A DNA stretch of 23,941 nt from Nemertoderma westbladi (lineage: Eukaryota > Xenacoelomorpha > Nemertodermatida > Nemertodermatidae), in assembly GCA_032718475.1 (NCBI GenBank), contig JAUCBJ010006731.1, forward strand, positions 1 to 23,941, written 5' to 3'. The translations under genes were made by a program, and so were the position numbers. The notes under the pieces were generated by a model. It saw only the letters and a program-made list of their open reading frames with translations. It did no database searches and had not been told where the DNA came from. Below, in pieces: positions 8,604 to 16,796 of this stretch. How positions within the stretch are numbered: position 1 is the stretch's first letter; each line of letters begins with the position of its first letter.

Positions 8604-9488
8604 ATGGCAAAGGGGATATCTGGAGAGCCGAGATTGGGATATGATATCCAAGAGGAAGCAGCAGCTCCATTCGAACGATTCGGAGCAAAAGACTACACTA
8701 TATTTGGAATAAAAGATTTATCGGAGAGTACAGCAAAACTTGCTAAAACTAAATATGACTCAACGGTATTAAAGAGGAGGCAGAACGCTTTAAACGAGAG
8801 AATCGAAAGTTTACGTCAAACCTTCAACGAACTTTATCCGTACGATGCTTTATGCGATACGGGAGATATTAGTGAAGACCCAGATACAGAAATAAGTCTT
8901 TTGTATCATACCATGCAATACCTGAAGGCGCATGAACCTATGCCTGCGGTACGCGATGAATTCGATGGAATGCATCTTTACAGACGAACTCGAGGAGACG
9001 ATAGAGAAACAAAGGAAGCCTTTTCAGTTTATAAACTTTATTATCAATGTGGTGCTTGTATGCGCGAACAACAAAAGGTGATTCCGATGCGTTTGAATAA
9101 GGATAATCCCGAGCCGATATTGGCGAGGTGTTCGAACCATCAACAACTACGTTACCAGGAAGGAGGGTATCCTTTATCTAATCCGTATCATTCATTCGCT
9201 ATGTGTGGACCAAAGGCTGGAGAAATTGTGGTTTGTCCACCTAAGATTGTTGAACCCGATGCATTTGAACTTACGCTGGAAGAGGTGACTCAGTCAACCC
9301 GCAAAAAGAAAGAAGCTCTTAGCCTATGCAGAGCATATAAGGCTTTCGAGAAAGGTGAGATGGAAGAATGGGGCGGAAGACTTTCGAGCCTACCTTACCA
9401 TTGGACATCACACGATCAGACTTCAGCTAAGGAGATGATACCGGAAATTTTTGAAAGTATAAACTTTGCCCAAAATGTTACCTTATGA
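8604..9488 (+). CDS. Unidentified retroelement-associated ORF (294 aa), Cys/His cluster
   Basis: It starts with ATG at 8604 and ends with TGA at 9486-9488. I do not recognise the family. Residues 55-78 are charged and leucine-spaced, compatible with a short coiled coil. C149-x2-C152 and C176-x2-H179 could form one zinc site. Residues 258-263 are GRLSSL, encoded by palindromic motif copy D. The ORF overlaps the ATG of the next ORF by 14 bases in the +1 frame, which suggests coupled translation, a frameshift or a single broken ORF. Its place after the integrase is where an env or accessory gene would be, but no signal peptide or membrane segment is seen. With the zinc knuckles of its neighbour, a Gag-like nucleocapsid role is the best guess. 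It could also be the gag of a second, rearranged element. Confidence 0.6.
   Translation: MAKGISGEPRLGYDIQEEAAAPFERFGAKDYTIFGIKDLSESTAKLAKTKYDSTVLKRRQNALNERIESLRQTFNELYPYDALCDTGDISEDPDTEISLLYHTMQYLKAHEPMPAVRDEFDGMHLYRRTRGDDRETKEAFSVYKLYYQCGACMREQQKVIPMRLNKDNPEPILARCSNHQQLRYQEGGYPLSNPYHSFAMCGPKAGEIVVCPPKIVEPDAFELTLEEVTQSTRKKKEALSLCRAYKAFEKGEMEEWGGRLSSLPYHWTSHDQTSAKEMIPEIFESINFAQNVTL
9375..9394 (+). repeat. Palindromic motif copy D (GRLSSL-encoding)
   Basis: GGAAGACTTTCGAGCCTACC, in frame in the 294-aa ORF, encoding GRLSSLP. It differs from the consensus at four positions and has lost a central base pair, so it is the least palindromic copy. It ends in CTACC like copy A, not CTTTC. Confidence 0.6.
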
Positions 9489-10980
9489 AGGAGAACGTAT
9501 CGTAGAAGTAACTGACGAATCACGGCAGACGCGCGCGCCTATCGGTGATGATTCTGAAGCAACGACGATCGGTGATCCTCTGGAGGAACTTCTTGAGATC
9601 GAAAGAAACCTTCCGAAGAAATCCCAGAAGGAGATTCTTCAACTTGAAGCAACAGATGCTGTAGTTTGTATACAACCTTCTGAAACCTACCAACCTGTAG
9701 ACCCAGACGATTATGACTATAGTGTGGGAGGAAGCGCTCGACCAATTGGTGACCTTATATATGAGCGAGTGTGGTACCCTGCTAATACGATGTGTGGTAA
9801 ATGTGGCGTCGCTGGACATCATTCAACGAAATTAAGCGGAAAACATATTACTACGACTCAACTGATTTGTGGATGGTGTGGAGACCAGGGATCCCATACG
9901 TTTTATACTTGCTGGAGATTTACGGCACAATGTTCATACTGCAATATAAAGGGACATCGAGCATCTGAATGTCAGTTGAGAGACATACCATATGAACACG
10001 AGTCGGTGAAACTCGTAAGAAAACTGATTGATAATTGGGAAGATTTAGCTGACGAACATGTATCGGCACAAAGAAGACGATTCCCGATGAGAGCACACCT
10101 CGGATTTTGGGCGGTAAATCCTCAAACTATGATGTCGGAAGGATATATATCCGCTATGCCACAATATGATGAATTGATAGAGGTAGTTGACATTTTGCCT
10201 CACGATAGTGGATTCAGGGTCGTGCGAGAATATTTATTGCAGATTCATCCAGACAATAAGAACACTTGGAATTTCCAGAAAGTCGTTAATCGTATCACAT
10301 ATGGTGAATTCGACCGCTTTCGAACTGAAAAGCGAAACAAGGGAGCTTGGTTAACAGTCGCATGGGCATACCGAGCCGCCTTCTACCATAAACGTATATG
10401 GTCGAGCGTATTCGAGGAATCGGAGATCCTAGAGGCGACCGACATACCAGCCACTCCGGTTGCGCCGTCTGCACGTCACCCTCGGGAGGACGGACAGAAC
10501 AGGATCATAAGGGTTCAGAAAGTGAGCCAACAATTAAAGAAAACTCTTAACATTGAAGAACGAAAGGGATTTGAGCCGACTATTCGAGTTACTCGTGATA
10601 CGGTGTCACTTCCAAGAGAACCGCGAGGAGGATTGGGACACATACCAGCCGATCAAAAGAGGGCGCAAGCTTCTCTTGGGTCTGCGCCGTCCGCTTCCAG
10701 CGCGTTCCAGGACGTTTTGCCATCGGTAGAACCAATTAATCGGTCACGAGGAGTCGGACGAGGATTTGGGTTTACTAAGAGGCGAGCTTGTGAGGAAATG
10801 GTCGCACCGTCTCCCAACGTCCAAGGTAAACTAGTGACTCGCCCCATAAGTCCTGTAGTACGAGCAAAGTCGCCTATACACAGTTTTCGAGGACACGGCC
10901 GAGCCCAATCTACAAGCGGAAATGGAAGGCAAAGGGTGGACGGAAGACTCGCGAGCCTTTCTTATGATTTCATTTATTAG
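9475..10980 (+). CDS. Zinc-knuckle protein, Gag-like (501 aa)
   Basis: The first ATG is at 9475, overlapping the previous ORF's stop; the frame is open three codons further up but lacks an ATG there. Three knuckle-like clusters follow each other. C107-x2-C110-x4-H115 lacks the final Cys. C132-x2-C135-x5-H141-x4-C146 has one extra spacer residue. C153-x2-C156-x4-H161-x4-C166 is a canonical CCHC. Residues about 185-310 form a possible folded domain with many Trp and Tyr; residues 310-490 are Arg/Pro/Ser-rich and probably disordered. The protein ends with GRLASLSYDFIY, the GRLASL being palindromic motif copy E. CCHC knuckles bind nucleic acid and are typical of retroelement Gag. Its placement 3' of integrase is unusual for BEL/Pao. 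The family is not recognised; Gag-like is inference. Confidence 0.65.
   Translation: MLPYEGERIVEVTDESRQTRAPIGDDSEATTIGDPLEELLEIERNLPKKSQKEILQLEATDAVVCIQPSETYQPVDPDDYDYSVGGSARPIGDLIYERVWYPANTMCGKCGVAGHHSTKLSGKHITTTQLICGWCGDQGSHTFYTCWRFTAQCSYCNIKGHRASECQLRDIPYEHESVKLVRKLIDNWEDLADEHVSAQRRRFPMRAHLGFWAVNPQTMMSEGYISAMPQYDELIEVVDILPHDSGFRVVREYLLQIHPDNKNTWNFQKVVNRITYGEFDRFRTEKRNKGAWLTVAWAYRAAFYHKRIWSSVFEESEILEATDIPATPVAPSARHPREDGQNRIIRVQKVSQQLKKTLNIEERKGFEPTIRVTRDTVSLPREPRGGLGHIPADQKRAQASLGSAPSASSAFQDVLPSVEPINRSRGVGRGFGFTKRRACEEMVAPSPNVQGKLVTRPISPVVRAKSPIHSFRGHGRAQSTSGNGRQRVDGRLASLSYDFIY
10942..10961 (+). repeat. Palindromic motif copy E (GRLASL-encoding, at ORF end)
   Basis: GGAAGACTCGCGAGCCTTTC, identical to copy C, in frame near the C terminus of the zinc-knuckle ORF, six codons before its stop. 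It encodes GRLASLS. Confidence 0.8.
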
Positions 10981-11013
10981 CATTATATAAAGATGCATAT
11001 TATAGTTAGGTAT

Positions 11014-11221
11014 GAAAGATTTATATTTAGAAAGTTATGCAATTTATATTTGAAAGATTTATATTTAGAAAGATTTATATTTAGAAAGTTATGCAATTTA
11101 TATTTGAAAGATTTATATTTAGAAAGTTATGCAATTTATATTTGAAAGATTTATATTTAGAAAGATTTATATTTAGAAAGATTTATATTTGAAAGATTTA
11201 TATTTAGAAAGATTTATATTT
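11014..11221. repeat. AT-rich tandem repeat (16-bp core, 38-bp higher unit)
   Basis: The core GAAAGATTTATATTTA is repeated, alternating with a GAAAGTTATGCAATTTATATTT block to give a higher unit of about 38 bp. Degenerate traces (TTTATATTTAGG, TATGCAAT) run on to about 11360. It directly follows the zinc-knuckle ORF and would form its 3' untranslated region. Confidence 0.85.
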
Positions 11222-11650
11222 GTAATTATTCCGAACTTATGCAATTATATTTAGGTACAAAGTGAAATTGTTTATATTTAGGTACGAAAGTATTTGTATT
11301 TGTAATTATTTGAATTTATGCAATATTTGAGATGCAATAGATTTATATTTGGTGAATTTAATTTAGATTTATATCTGGATATTGTATCTACTTAATTAAA
11401 GCCTTAAATATGTACGCTTCAAGTATTTCATAATTTGATTTGTAATTATTGGTGAAAACCGTATATTTTATGCACGATAATATCCTGTTTTCATGGAGCG
11501 GTATAGAATTATATCCTCACAAAAGCCGTGAAATTTCAAAATTTTATTTAGTTGGAATTAATTTGCATTATTTGATAGGTTCATATGTTATAAGATTACA
11601 TTAAGTTCTCATTTGCATTTGGTATAGCTATTTGTACAACATTATTCAAG
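11222..11650. other. AT-rich stretch, no gene seen
   Basis: Degenerate continuation of the AT-rich repeat to about 11360, then unique AT-rich sequence. No open frame or RNA gene is supported. Confidence 0.4.
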
Positions 11651-11651
11651 T

Positions 11652-11734
11652 GGTTCAGTAGCTCAGTTGGTTATGCGTTAGAAATTCGTTTGATAGGTAT
11701 CGAATTCAAATCCTAGCAGGTGTAAATTGTTTTT
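11652..11734 (+). pseudogene. tRNA-like sequence, possible SINE head
   Basis: TAGCTCAGTTGG at 11659-11670 matches the Pol III A-box consensus exactly. AATTCAAATCC at 11703-11713 matches the B box at 8 of 11 positions, at tRNA-like spacing, and a T6 run at about 11729-11734 could terminate Pol III. The D-stem and T-stem partners are broken, so this is not a working tRNA. A tRNA-derived SINE head or a tRNA pseudogene are both possible; no second copy is seen in the window. Confidence 0.35.
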
Positions 11735-11940
11735 TGTGCCAATTTTCAACTTATTTGAATTGACCGCTACGATTGAATTGTATCTGCTCAAGGTAGATTA
11801 ACCAATGTAATTGCAGTTATCTGACAGTAACCAATGTCGTGCAAGTTATGCGTTTGTTGGACCAATGGTTATCTTTAAAAACGTAATGGAACCTATAGAA
11901 TGCTCTAGATTTGTCTAGATTATTGGCAGCACTAATTTAC

Positions 11941-12113
11941 TATATAAAGGTGCGTTCGTGCAATTAGTTATCTCATCTTCTTGATTCATTTACATCTACT
12001 AAATGTATTTCACTTCTTAGATTATTCACTACTTCGTCATAATTTGTATTTTATTTCGTAATTTGTTCGTTATTTGTAATAAAGTTAGAATTATTGTTAC
12101 ATCTGTTTTAACA
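11941..12113 (+). promoter_or_regulatory. TATA box and poly(A) signal, LTR-like segment
   Basis: TATATAA at 11941-11947 is followed about 130 bases later by AATAAA at 12078-12083 and a TAACA end at 12109-12113. A TATA box and polyadenylation signal this close together are typical of an LTR (U3-R-U5). A TGTTA that could be the matching 5' end occurs at 11586, which would give about 530 bp. There is no second LTR in the window for comparison, and the following bases do not start with TGG as a primer-binding site would. LTR identity is a hypothesis. Confidence 0.35.
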
Positions 12114-13130
12114 TGATTCACCACGGTGAACCCAACTGAAGGCTAAGCAGCGGGCCGCAGCAATGAACGGGAACATCGGCGGAATGTAGAAAGGAGACCA
12201 CCCACAATATTGATTTATAGTTCTTCGCACATCGCCTGAAAGGTTAGACAACGTTTGATGCCTTGCTACCTAAGTGTAAGACCTGAGATCAAAGGTAGAC
12301 GTAGTGACACGCTGTGCGCCAAAATTTAAATTTAGGAACTGTACTGTTTTGATTCTGGCAGAACCCGCGGTATTCCTTCACATTCCTACGGGGGGAGATA
12401 GAAGAGAGAGAGAGAATAGATACATGTACACAGATAAGGACGCAGGCACACCATTACGGGGCATGCACATTGGTAGGGTACATCAGAACTGTACGCCTAA
12501 CTTATTTGCCATGTATAGGTGCGCTTGTGGCTTATTTTGTAGTACAACGGTGTCCATTGCTTGTATTGGAGTCTGTAGGCCAAGAGAAAGTTACCGTGTC
12601 TTGTCTGAATTAAGATTGTACCATTCAGGCGGTCGGGCAGTTTATTGTGCTAGGCGCATTACAAATAGGGCTATTTGGGATACTAACACCTACCGTGTCC
12701 CCGCCGACATCCTGATAAGAAGTTGCCATGCACACCTAGGCAACCAAAATTCTAGATAGGAGACCAGGCTAGCTATTGTAACTGTACGCCTACTGTAGTA
12801 AACTAACACATTTCTTCTTAGTATTAGGGACCTGGTAGATTTAAATTGCCGAATTCTGGGCGTAGTTACTAACCTTATGCCTGAATTTGAGTCCTGGAAA
12901 TACACAAAGGGGGAATGAGCCTTATCATCTGTGAGTATTAGACCTACAGACCACAAAATTAGAATATTAGTAAAATGCACCACCGGACCCAGTAAATTAT
13001 ATAATATGAAGGAGTACAAAACAAAAATTCGATTATAAAGTTCAACACACACGCGTTTAGGAATTATTTACACCTCGAAATATATAAAATAATTTGTCCA
13101 CGCCGCAGTTCGTCCGCTAGTTAGATATTT
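12114..13130. other. Unassigned sequence, no supported gene
   Basis: Mixed-composition sequence with a short GA-rich run near 12402. Open frames here are at most about 150 codons and resemble no family. No repeats or RNA genes were recognised. Confidence 0.4.
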
Positions 13131-13150
13131 AGCTAGCAACCCCCACCCCA

Positions 13151-13157
13151 TATAAAT
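13151..13157 (+). promoter_or_regulatory. Candidate TATA box
   Basis: TATAAAT in a C-rich context (CCCCACCCCATATAAATC). About 30 bases downstream is TTAGTCCGTCAGCAAGTC, which could hold a start site. The next 100 bases are GC-richer than their surroundings. No ORF follows directly, so this is a weak call. Confidence 0.2.
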
Positions 13158-13522
13158 CACACCGTGGCAAAGTATACGAACGCCTTTAGTCCGTCAGCAA
13201 GTCAGCACGATTGTTAGGATTCGCTGCGCGGGATTTTGTATCATCGAAGTTTGTCCGTTCGTAGACTGTTTTCTGCCTCACCAGTTAATGACACCGATAC
13301 TGCAATAGATTCGCTTACTTAGAGTTTACTGTTTTGGTGACAAGGTTGAATTTATGCTTTATGATTCACAGACTTTACAGTAGGATATTGCAGGATTCAC
13401 ATATAGTAGAGATGTGATTTCGGAATCTACAAGCAATAGGAATAGCTTTGTAGATCTGGCCGATCAAACATCCCCAGATTCACAGTTAAATTCTGGTTTA
13501 GAAACGGTGAAAAAAAAACCGA

Positions 13523-13564
13523 AAATTTTGACCAATTTGCATCGTAAATTTTGACCAATTTGCA
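13523..13564 (+). repeat. Short direct repeat (19 bp, two copies)
   Basis: AAATTTTGACCAATTTGCA occurs at 13523-13541 and again, identical, at 13546-13564. The second copy lies immediately before the poly-C tract. Confidence 0.85.
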
Positions 13565-13571
13565 CTACCCA

Positions 13572-13590
13572 CCCCCCCCCCCCCCCCCCC
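13572..13590. repeat. Poly-C tract
   Basis: Nineteen consecutive C residues, preceded by CCCA. Such tracts are prone to length error in sequencing and to G-quadruplex or i-motif formation. Confidence 0.9.
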
Positions 13591-13786
13591 TCAACTAAGG
13601 CTAGTCTAGTGACTTGTCTCCAGTTCACCAATGGCTTGGTTGGTCGGGTTGGAAGATGAGAGTGGCCTCCAGCTCCCGAATCCCTATACCTTCACAACTT
13701 GGCCAACCTTGCGGCCCAGGGTTTGTGCTATAAATGTCAGCAGGAAAGGGAAAAGGAAATGGAAAGGGAAAAGGACCACCGTGTGA

Positions 13787-13811
13787 GGGGGGGGGGGGGT
13801 GGGGGGGGGGG
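13787..13811. repeat. Poly-G tract
   Basis: Thirteen G, a T, then eleven G. It lies about 200 bases from the poly-C tract and is complementary to it, so the two could pair or form quadruplexes. Confidence 0.9.
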
Positions 13812-13924
13812 TCTACTGGAGATACCTACAATGACAAACTATATAGGATGTACGACGTATGACGTAATGAGTGATCGAATCCGACTAGATGAAATGCCAT
13901 AGAATATCTATCAAGGAGGAATAG

Positions 13925-14134
13925 GTAAAGAAAAAACGAAATCCAGAATTAATAACAAGAAAATTAATTATCGCAGAGAAGATGTGCCAAAATGATTTTG
14001 GAAGAGGTCGACTCTTTTTGTGTGAACCGTATGATACTGGGTATCTCGTTCCCGATAATAGGGCCCTGATACTGTATGCACATCTGTCCACGGACAGTAC
14101 GAAAGCGAGGAATAGAGAAATTAGTATTGTATGA
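13925..14134 (+). CDS. Possible MATH-domain-like terminal exon
   Basis: The frame is open from just after a TAG at 13922-13924 to TGA at 14132-14134. From 13982 it reads MCQNDFGRGRLF, and then EPYDTGYLVPDNRALILYA. The pattern G-x3-F, about ten residues, G-[YF]-L-V-x-D-N, then alternating hydrophobic residues resembles the C-terminal strands of MATH (TRAF-like) domains. TTAATTATCGCAG at 13964-13976 could be a splice acceptor, giving an exon 13977-14134. No upstream MATH exons were found in the window. It may be a gene fragment or a chance resemblance. The opposite strand also has an open frame here, but with no recognisable content. Confidence 0.25.
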   Translation, partial: VKKKRNPELITRKLIIAEKMCQNDFGRGRLFLCEPYDTGYLVPDNRALILYAHLSTDSTKARNREISIV

Positions 14135-14552
14135 ACCACGAGTGTTATAGTTCTGAACAGGTATGACAGGTTGAACATAGTATATGAACAGTATTAGATA
14201 AACGAAAAAGATTTGTTAAACCATTAGGCAATGAACCATGAAACGCATTGAACATGAGCTTGGCTAAATATAACTTATACAAAGCTTGAATGGGCAAGAT
14301 TTCTAGCCGACAATAAATATGAAAAAAGTGCAATTGAGAAAGGTAATAAGAGCTAGAATATAAGCAGTAATATAGGGGGACTACATGTAATATCATTACT
14401 AACCTTGCTTTCCATACAATGTCCATCATAAGCCTGCAAAGAGATAAAATTAATAAATATAGTAGTGTATTTATGTATTTTACATTAATTTACAAAAGGT
14501 ATTCTTGGGTGCTGAATCCATTAGAAAATAATGGATAGTAACATTTACTGAC
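14135..14552. other. Unassigned sequence
   Basis: No long coding frame is supported. On the - strand there is a 30-base stretch at 14404-14433 bounded by good splice-site matches, reported as a finding. AT-rich elsewhere. Confidence 0.35.
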
Positions 14553-14660
14553 AGTTAGTTGTTACCAGTATTAACAGTTATCCACTTTTCCCACAGGGTT
14601 TCCACCATGTATCCAATTTTTGCACAGCCTATCCAACAATTATCGAAAATGTATTTAAAA
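14553..14660 (+). repeat. Inverted repeat, left arm (outer part)
   Basis: Reverse complement of this block matches about 15968-16063: shared blocks include TTTACTGACAGTT, GTTGTTACC, GTTATCC and CCAACAATTATCGAAAATGT. The arms are diverged, with indels (for example an extra 25 bases or so at about 14590-14615). With 15395-15430 it forms one arm of an inverted-repeat structure, interrupted by the 18-bp minisatellite. Confidence 0.65.
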
Positions 14661-14714
14661 GGTGAATAATGTTCTCCCGGCTGTCTGGGATTTCACTTTT
14701 ACATTTATTAAGGG

Positions 14715-15384
14715 CAGGTCTCCAAGGCCATGCAGGTCTCCAAGGCCATGCAGGTCTCCAAGGCCATGCAGGTCTCCAAGACCATGCAGGTCTCCAAGGC
14801 CATGCAGGTCTCCAAGGCCATGCAGGTCTCCAAGGCCATGCAGGTCTCCAAGGCCATGCAGGTCTCAAGGCCATGCAGGTCTCCAAGACCATGCAGGTCT
14901 CAAGGCCATGCAGGTCTCCAAGGCCATGCAGGTCTCCAAGGCCATGCAGGTCTCCAAGGCCATGCAGGTCTCCAAGGCCATGCAGGTCTCCAAGGCCATG
15001 CAGGTCTCCAAGGCCATGCAGGTCTCCAAGGCCATGCAGGTCTCCAAGGCCATGCAGGTCTCCAAGGCCATGCAGGTCTCCAAGGCCATGCAGGTCTCCA
15101 AGGCCATACAGGTCTCCAAGGCCATGCAGGTCTCCAAGACCATGCAGGTCTCCAAGGCCATGCAGGTCTCAAGGCCATGCAGGTCTCAAGGCCATGCAGG
15201 TCTCCAAGGCCATGCAGGTCTCCAAGGCCATGCAGGTCTCCAAGGCCATGCAGGTCTCCAAGGCCATGCAGGTCTCCAAGGCCATGCAGGTCTCCAAGGC
15301 CATGCAGGTCTCAAGGCCATGCAGGTCTCCAAGGCCATGCAGGTCTCCAAGGCCATGCAGGTCTCAAGGCCATGCAGGTCTCCT
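14715..15384 (+). repeat. 18-bp minisatellite (about 37 copies)
   Basis: The unit is CAGGTCTCCAAGGCCATG, repeated head to tail. About six units lack one base (GGTCTCAAGG in place of GGTCTCCAAGG) and are 17 bp; a few have CCAAGACCATG, and one has CCATACAGG. Units are otherwise almost identical. Because 18 is a multiple of three, all frames stay open over long stretches on both strands, but the one-base deletions shift frames at random, so no protein is implied. Confidence 0.95.
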
Positions 15385-15394
15385 TGAAATAATT

Positions 15395-15430
15395 TTACAG
15401 TTTTGTACCAGTACCACGTACTAATATTAT
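15395..15430 (+). repeat. Inverted repeat, left arm (inner part)
   Basis: TTTTGTACCAGTACCACGTACT, read with its neighbours, matches the reverse complement of about 15940-15975 (TTGTACCAGTACCAC...TACT). In the right arm this block lies directly next to the outer block, so in the left arm the minisatellite has separated two formerly adjacent pieces. Confidence 0.6.
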
Positions 15431-15934
15431 AGTACCGGTATTGTATTTATGGCCTGACCGATTACTTGTCTTCGGATTTCCTCTGACGACGTCGAATCAT
15501 ATACGTGCCTGCTGGCGCTTCTCAACATTGTTGCCTGTGTAACGAAGGACATTGGCATATATCGAAAATATTGACCGGAGACCACGGTGATGAGAGTCAT
15601 TCGTACGTCTGGATCATCCGTCAATGTTTCCCAACAAACCGATATTCATAACCGATAAACCGTCTCTCATTCACTGTTGTGAATGTGGTACAACAATGGA
15701 CATGGTTGTTACTCGCAATGACATCCGGTATATTACTGGCCATGACTGGATGAGCCAATAGAGAGAAGGTCCAGTCGCTCAGTGAACGGTAGAGTTTCGA
15801 AAAAAACAATGCCACTACCTTAAGCCGGGATTAATTTCTAAAATGATTAGGATTAATGTGAATTAATTTAAAATCGGTCAGCACATAAAGACCATACTAT
15901 CTCTAAGGCTGCTATCATGATATCAGTATAGTCT
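15431..15934. other. Interior of inverted-repeat structure, no gene identified
   Basis: Unique sequence of about 500 bases between the arms. The - strand has two frames of about 64 codons (15427-15624 and 15621-15815) whose products resemble nothing I recognise. It may be the remains of a DNA transposon interior. Confidence 0.4.
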
Positions 15935-16063
15935 ATTCATAGTATGTCAGTATGTGGTACTGGTACAACTATAAAATGCCTTTTTATATACATTTTCGAT
16001 AATTGTTGGATGCAAAGATGGGATAACTGATAAGGAACCGGTAACAACTGTCAGTAAATAAAT
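15935..16063 (-). repeat. Inverted repeat, right arm
   Basis: Uninterrupted partner of the two left-arm pieces. Its outer end lies about 10 bases from the start of the inverted piggyBac-like copy 3. Confidence 0.6.
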
Positions 16064-16072
16064 AATTAGAAA

Positions 16073-16796
16073 TAATCCAATTTCTATAAATGGCAGTTTT
16101 AATCCTTTATGTAAGAAAAAAAATAACAAGTAAGCACTTTTAAGTTTGAACACAAAAATATTACTAGACATTTACTATCCTATAAATTCACATTTTCAGG
16201 TTTTCTAGGGCGATGATTTTAATGGAATACATTTCTAATATGCCAAATCAGTGCTACCTGTATTTTTCACCGTAATTTGGCTAATTTTGGTACTAGCTCC
16301 AAATTTCGTACCCATCAACAAAAAGTACAAGTTTGTGATGTCCAGCGCTGTTTTTATTGATTCCATCGGATTCAGGGCCCTCAAAAACCCGTATAACGCA
16401 CGAAACAAGATGATATTATCTGATGAACAATTTGCTCTTTTTCAAAAATTTGGTGCTGGCACAAACATTTTCACACACCGGTGAAAAATACACGTTTGAA
16501 AATACTTATGCAATTTTTGCTTATTTAAATTAATTTAGAACCCTCACAAACCCGTATAACGCAAGAAACAAGGTGACACAATTAATTGATATAATTGACA
16601 GGTTTCAAAATAATTTGGTGCTAGCACGAAATTTTGCACCCACTTCCGAAAAATACATGTTTGGCTTGTCTAACGGAATAATTATTTACTCCACTGAATA
16701 CAGAACCACTATAAACCACTAAAATTCGAGAAACAACTTGTCACAATCAATTAAACTATTGAACGGATTTTCTAAATTTTGTGCTGGCAATTTGTG
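16073..16796 (-). mobile_element. piggyBac-like element copy 3, fragment a (inverted, old)
   Basis: The reverse complement of copy 1 from about 6950 down to about 6225 aligns along this block, including the GGTTTTC...GGGC...TTAATGGAATACATTTC start and three palindrome-centred units (centres now degraded, for example GGTACTAGCTCC at 16288 and GGTGCTAGCACG at 16617). It is visibly more diverged from copy 1 than copy 2 is. The element's right terminus is missing at the left edge. Confidence 0.8.

Noticed and set aside
12114-12133. Primer-binding site after the LTR-like TAACA end
   Set aside because: The sequence starts TGATTCACC, not the TGG expected from a tRNA 3' CCA, and no second LTR is available to place the boundary.
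12304-12759. 151-codon + strand frame
   Set aside because: Composition and peptide resemble no family, it has a non-ATG start (GTG-type), and nothing around it supports a gene.
13699-13902. 67-codon frame containing poly-Gly
   Set aside because: The glycines come from the poly-G tract; there is no other support.
14715-15384. CRISPR-like regular array
   Set aside because: Units are directly adjacent with no unique spacers, and the context is eukaryotic; it is a minisatellite. The same holds for 22492-23805.
14629-15424. Several long ORFs (up to 251 codons) on both strands over the 18-bp array
   Set aside because: They arise because the repeat unit is a multiple of three and stop-free; one-base deletions in some units shift frames at random. 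No start context or domain.
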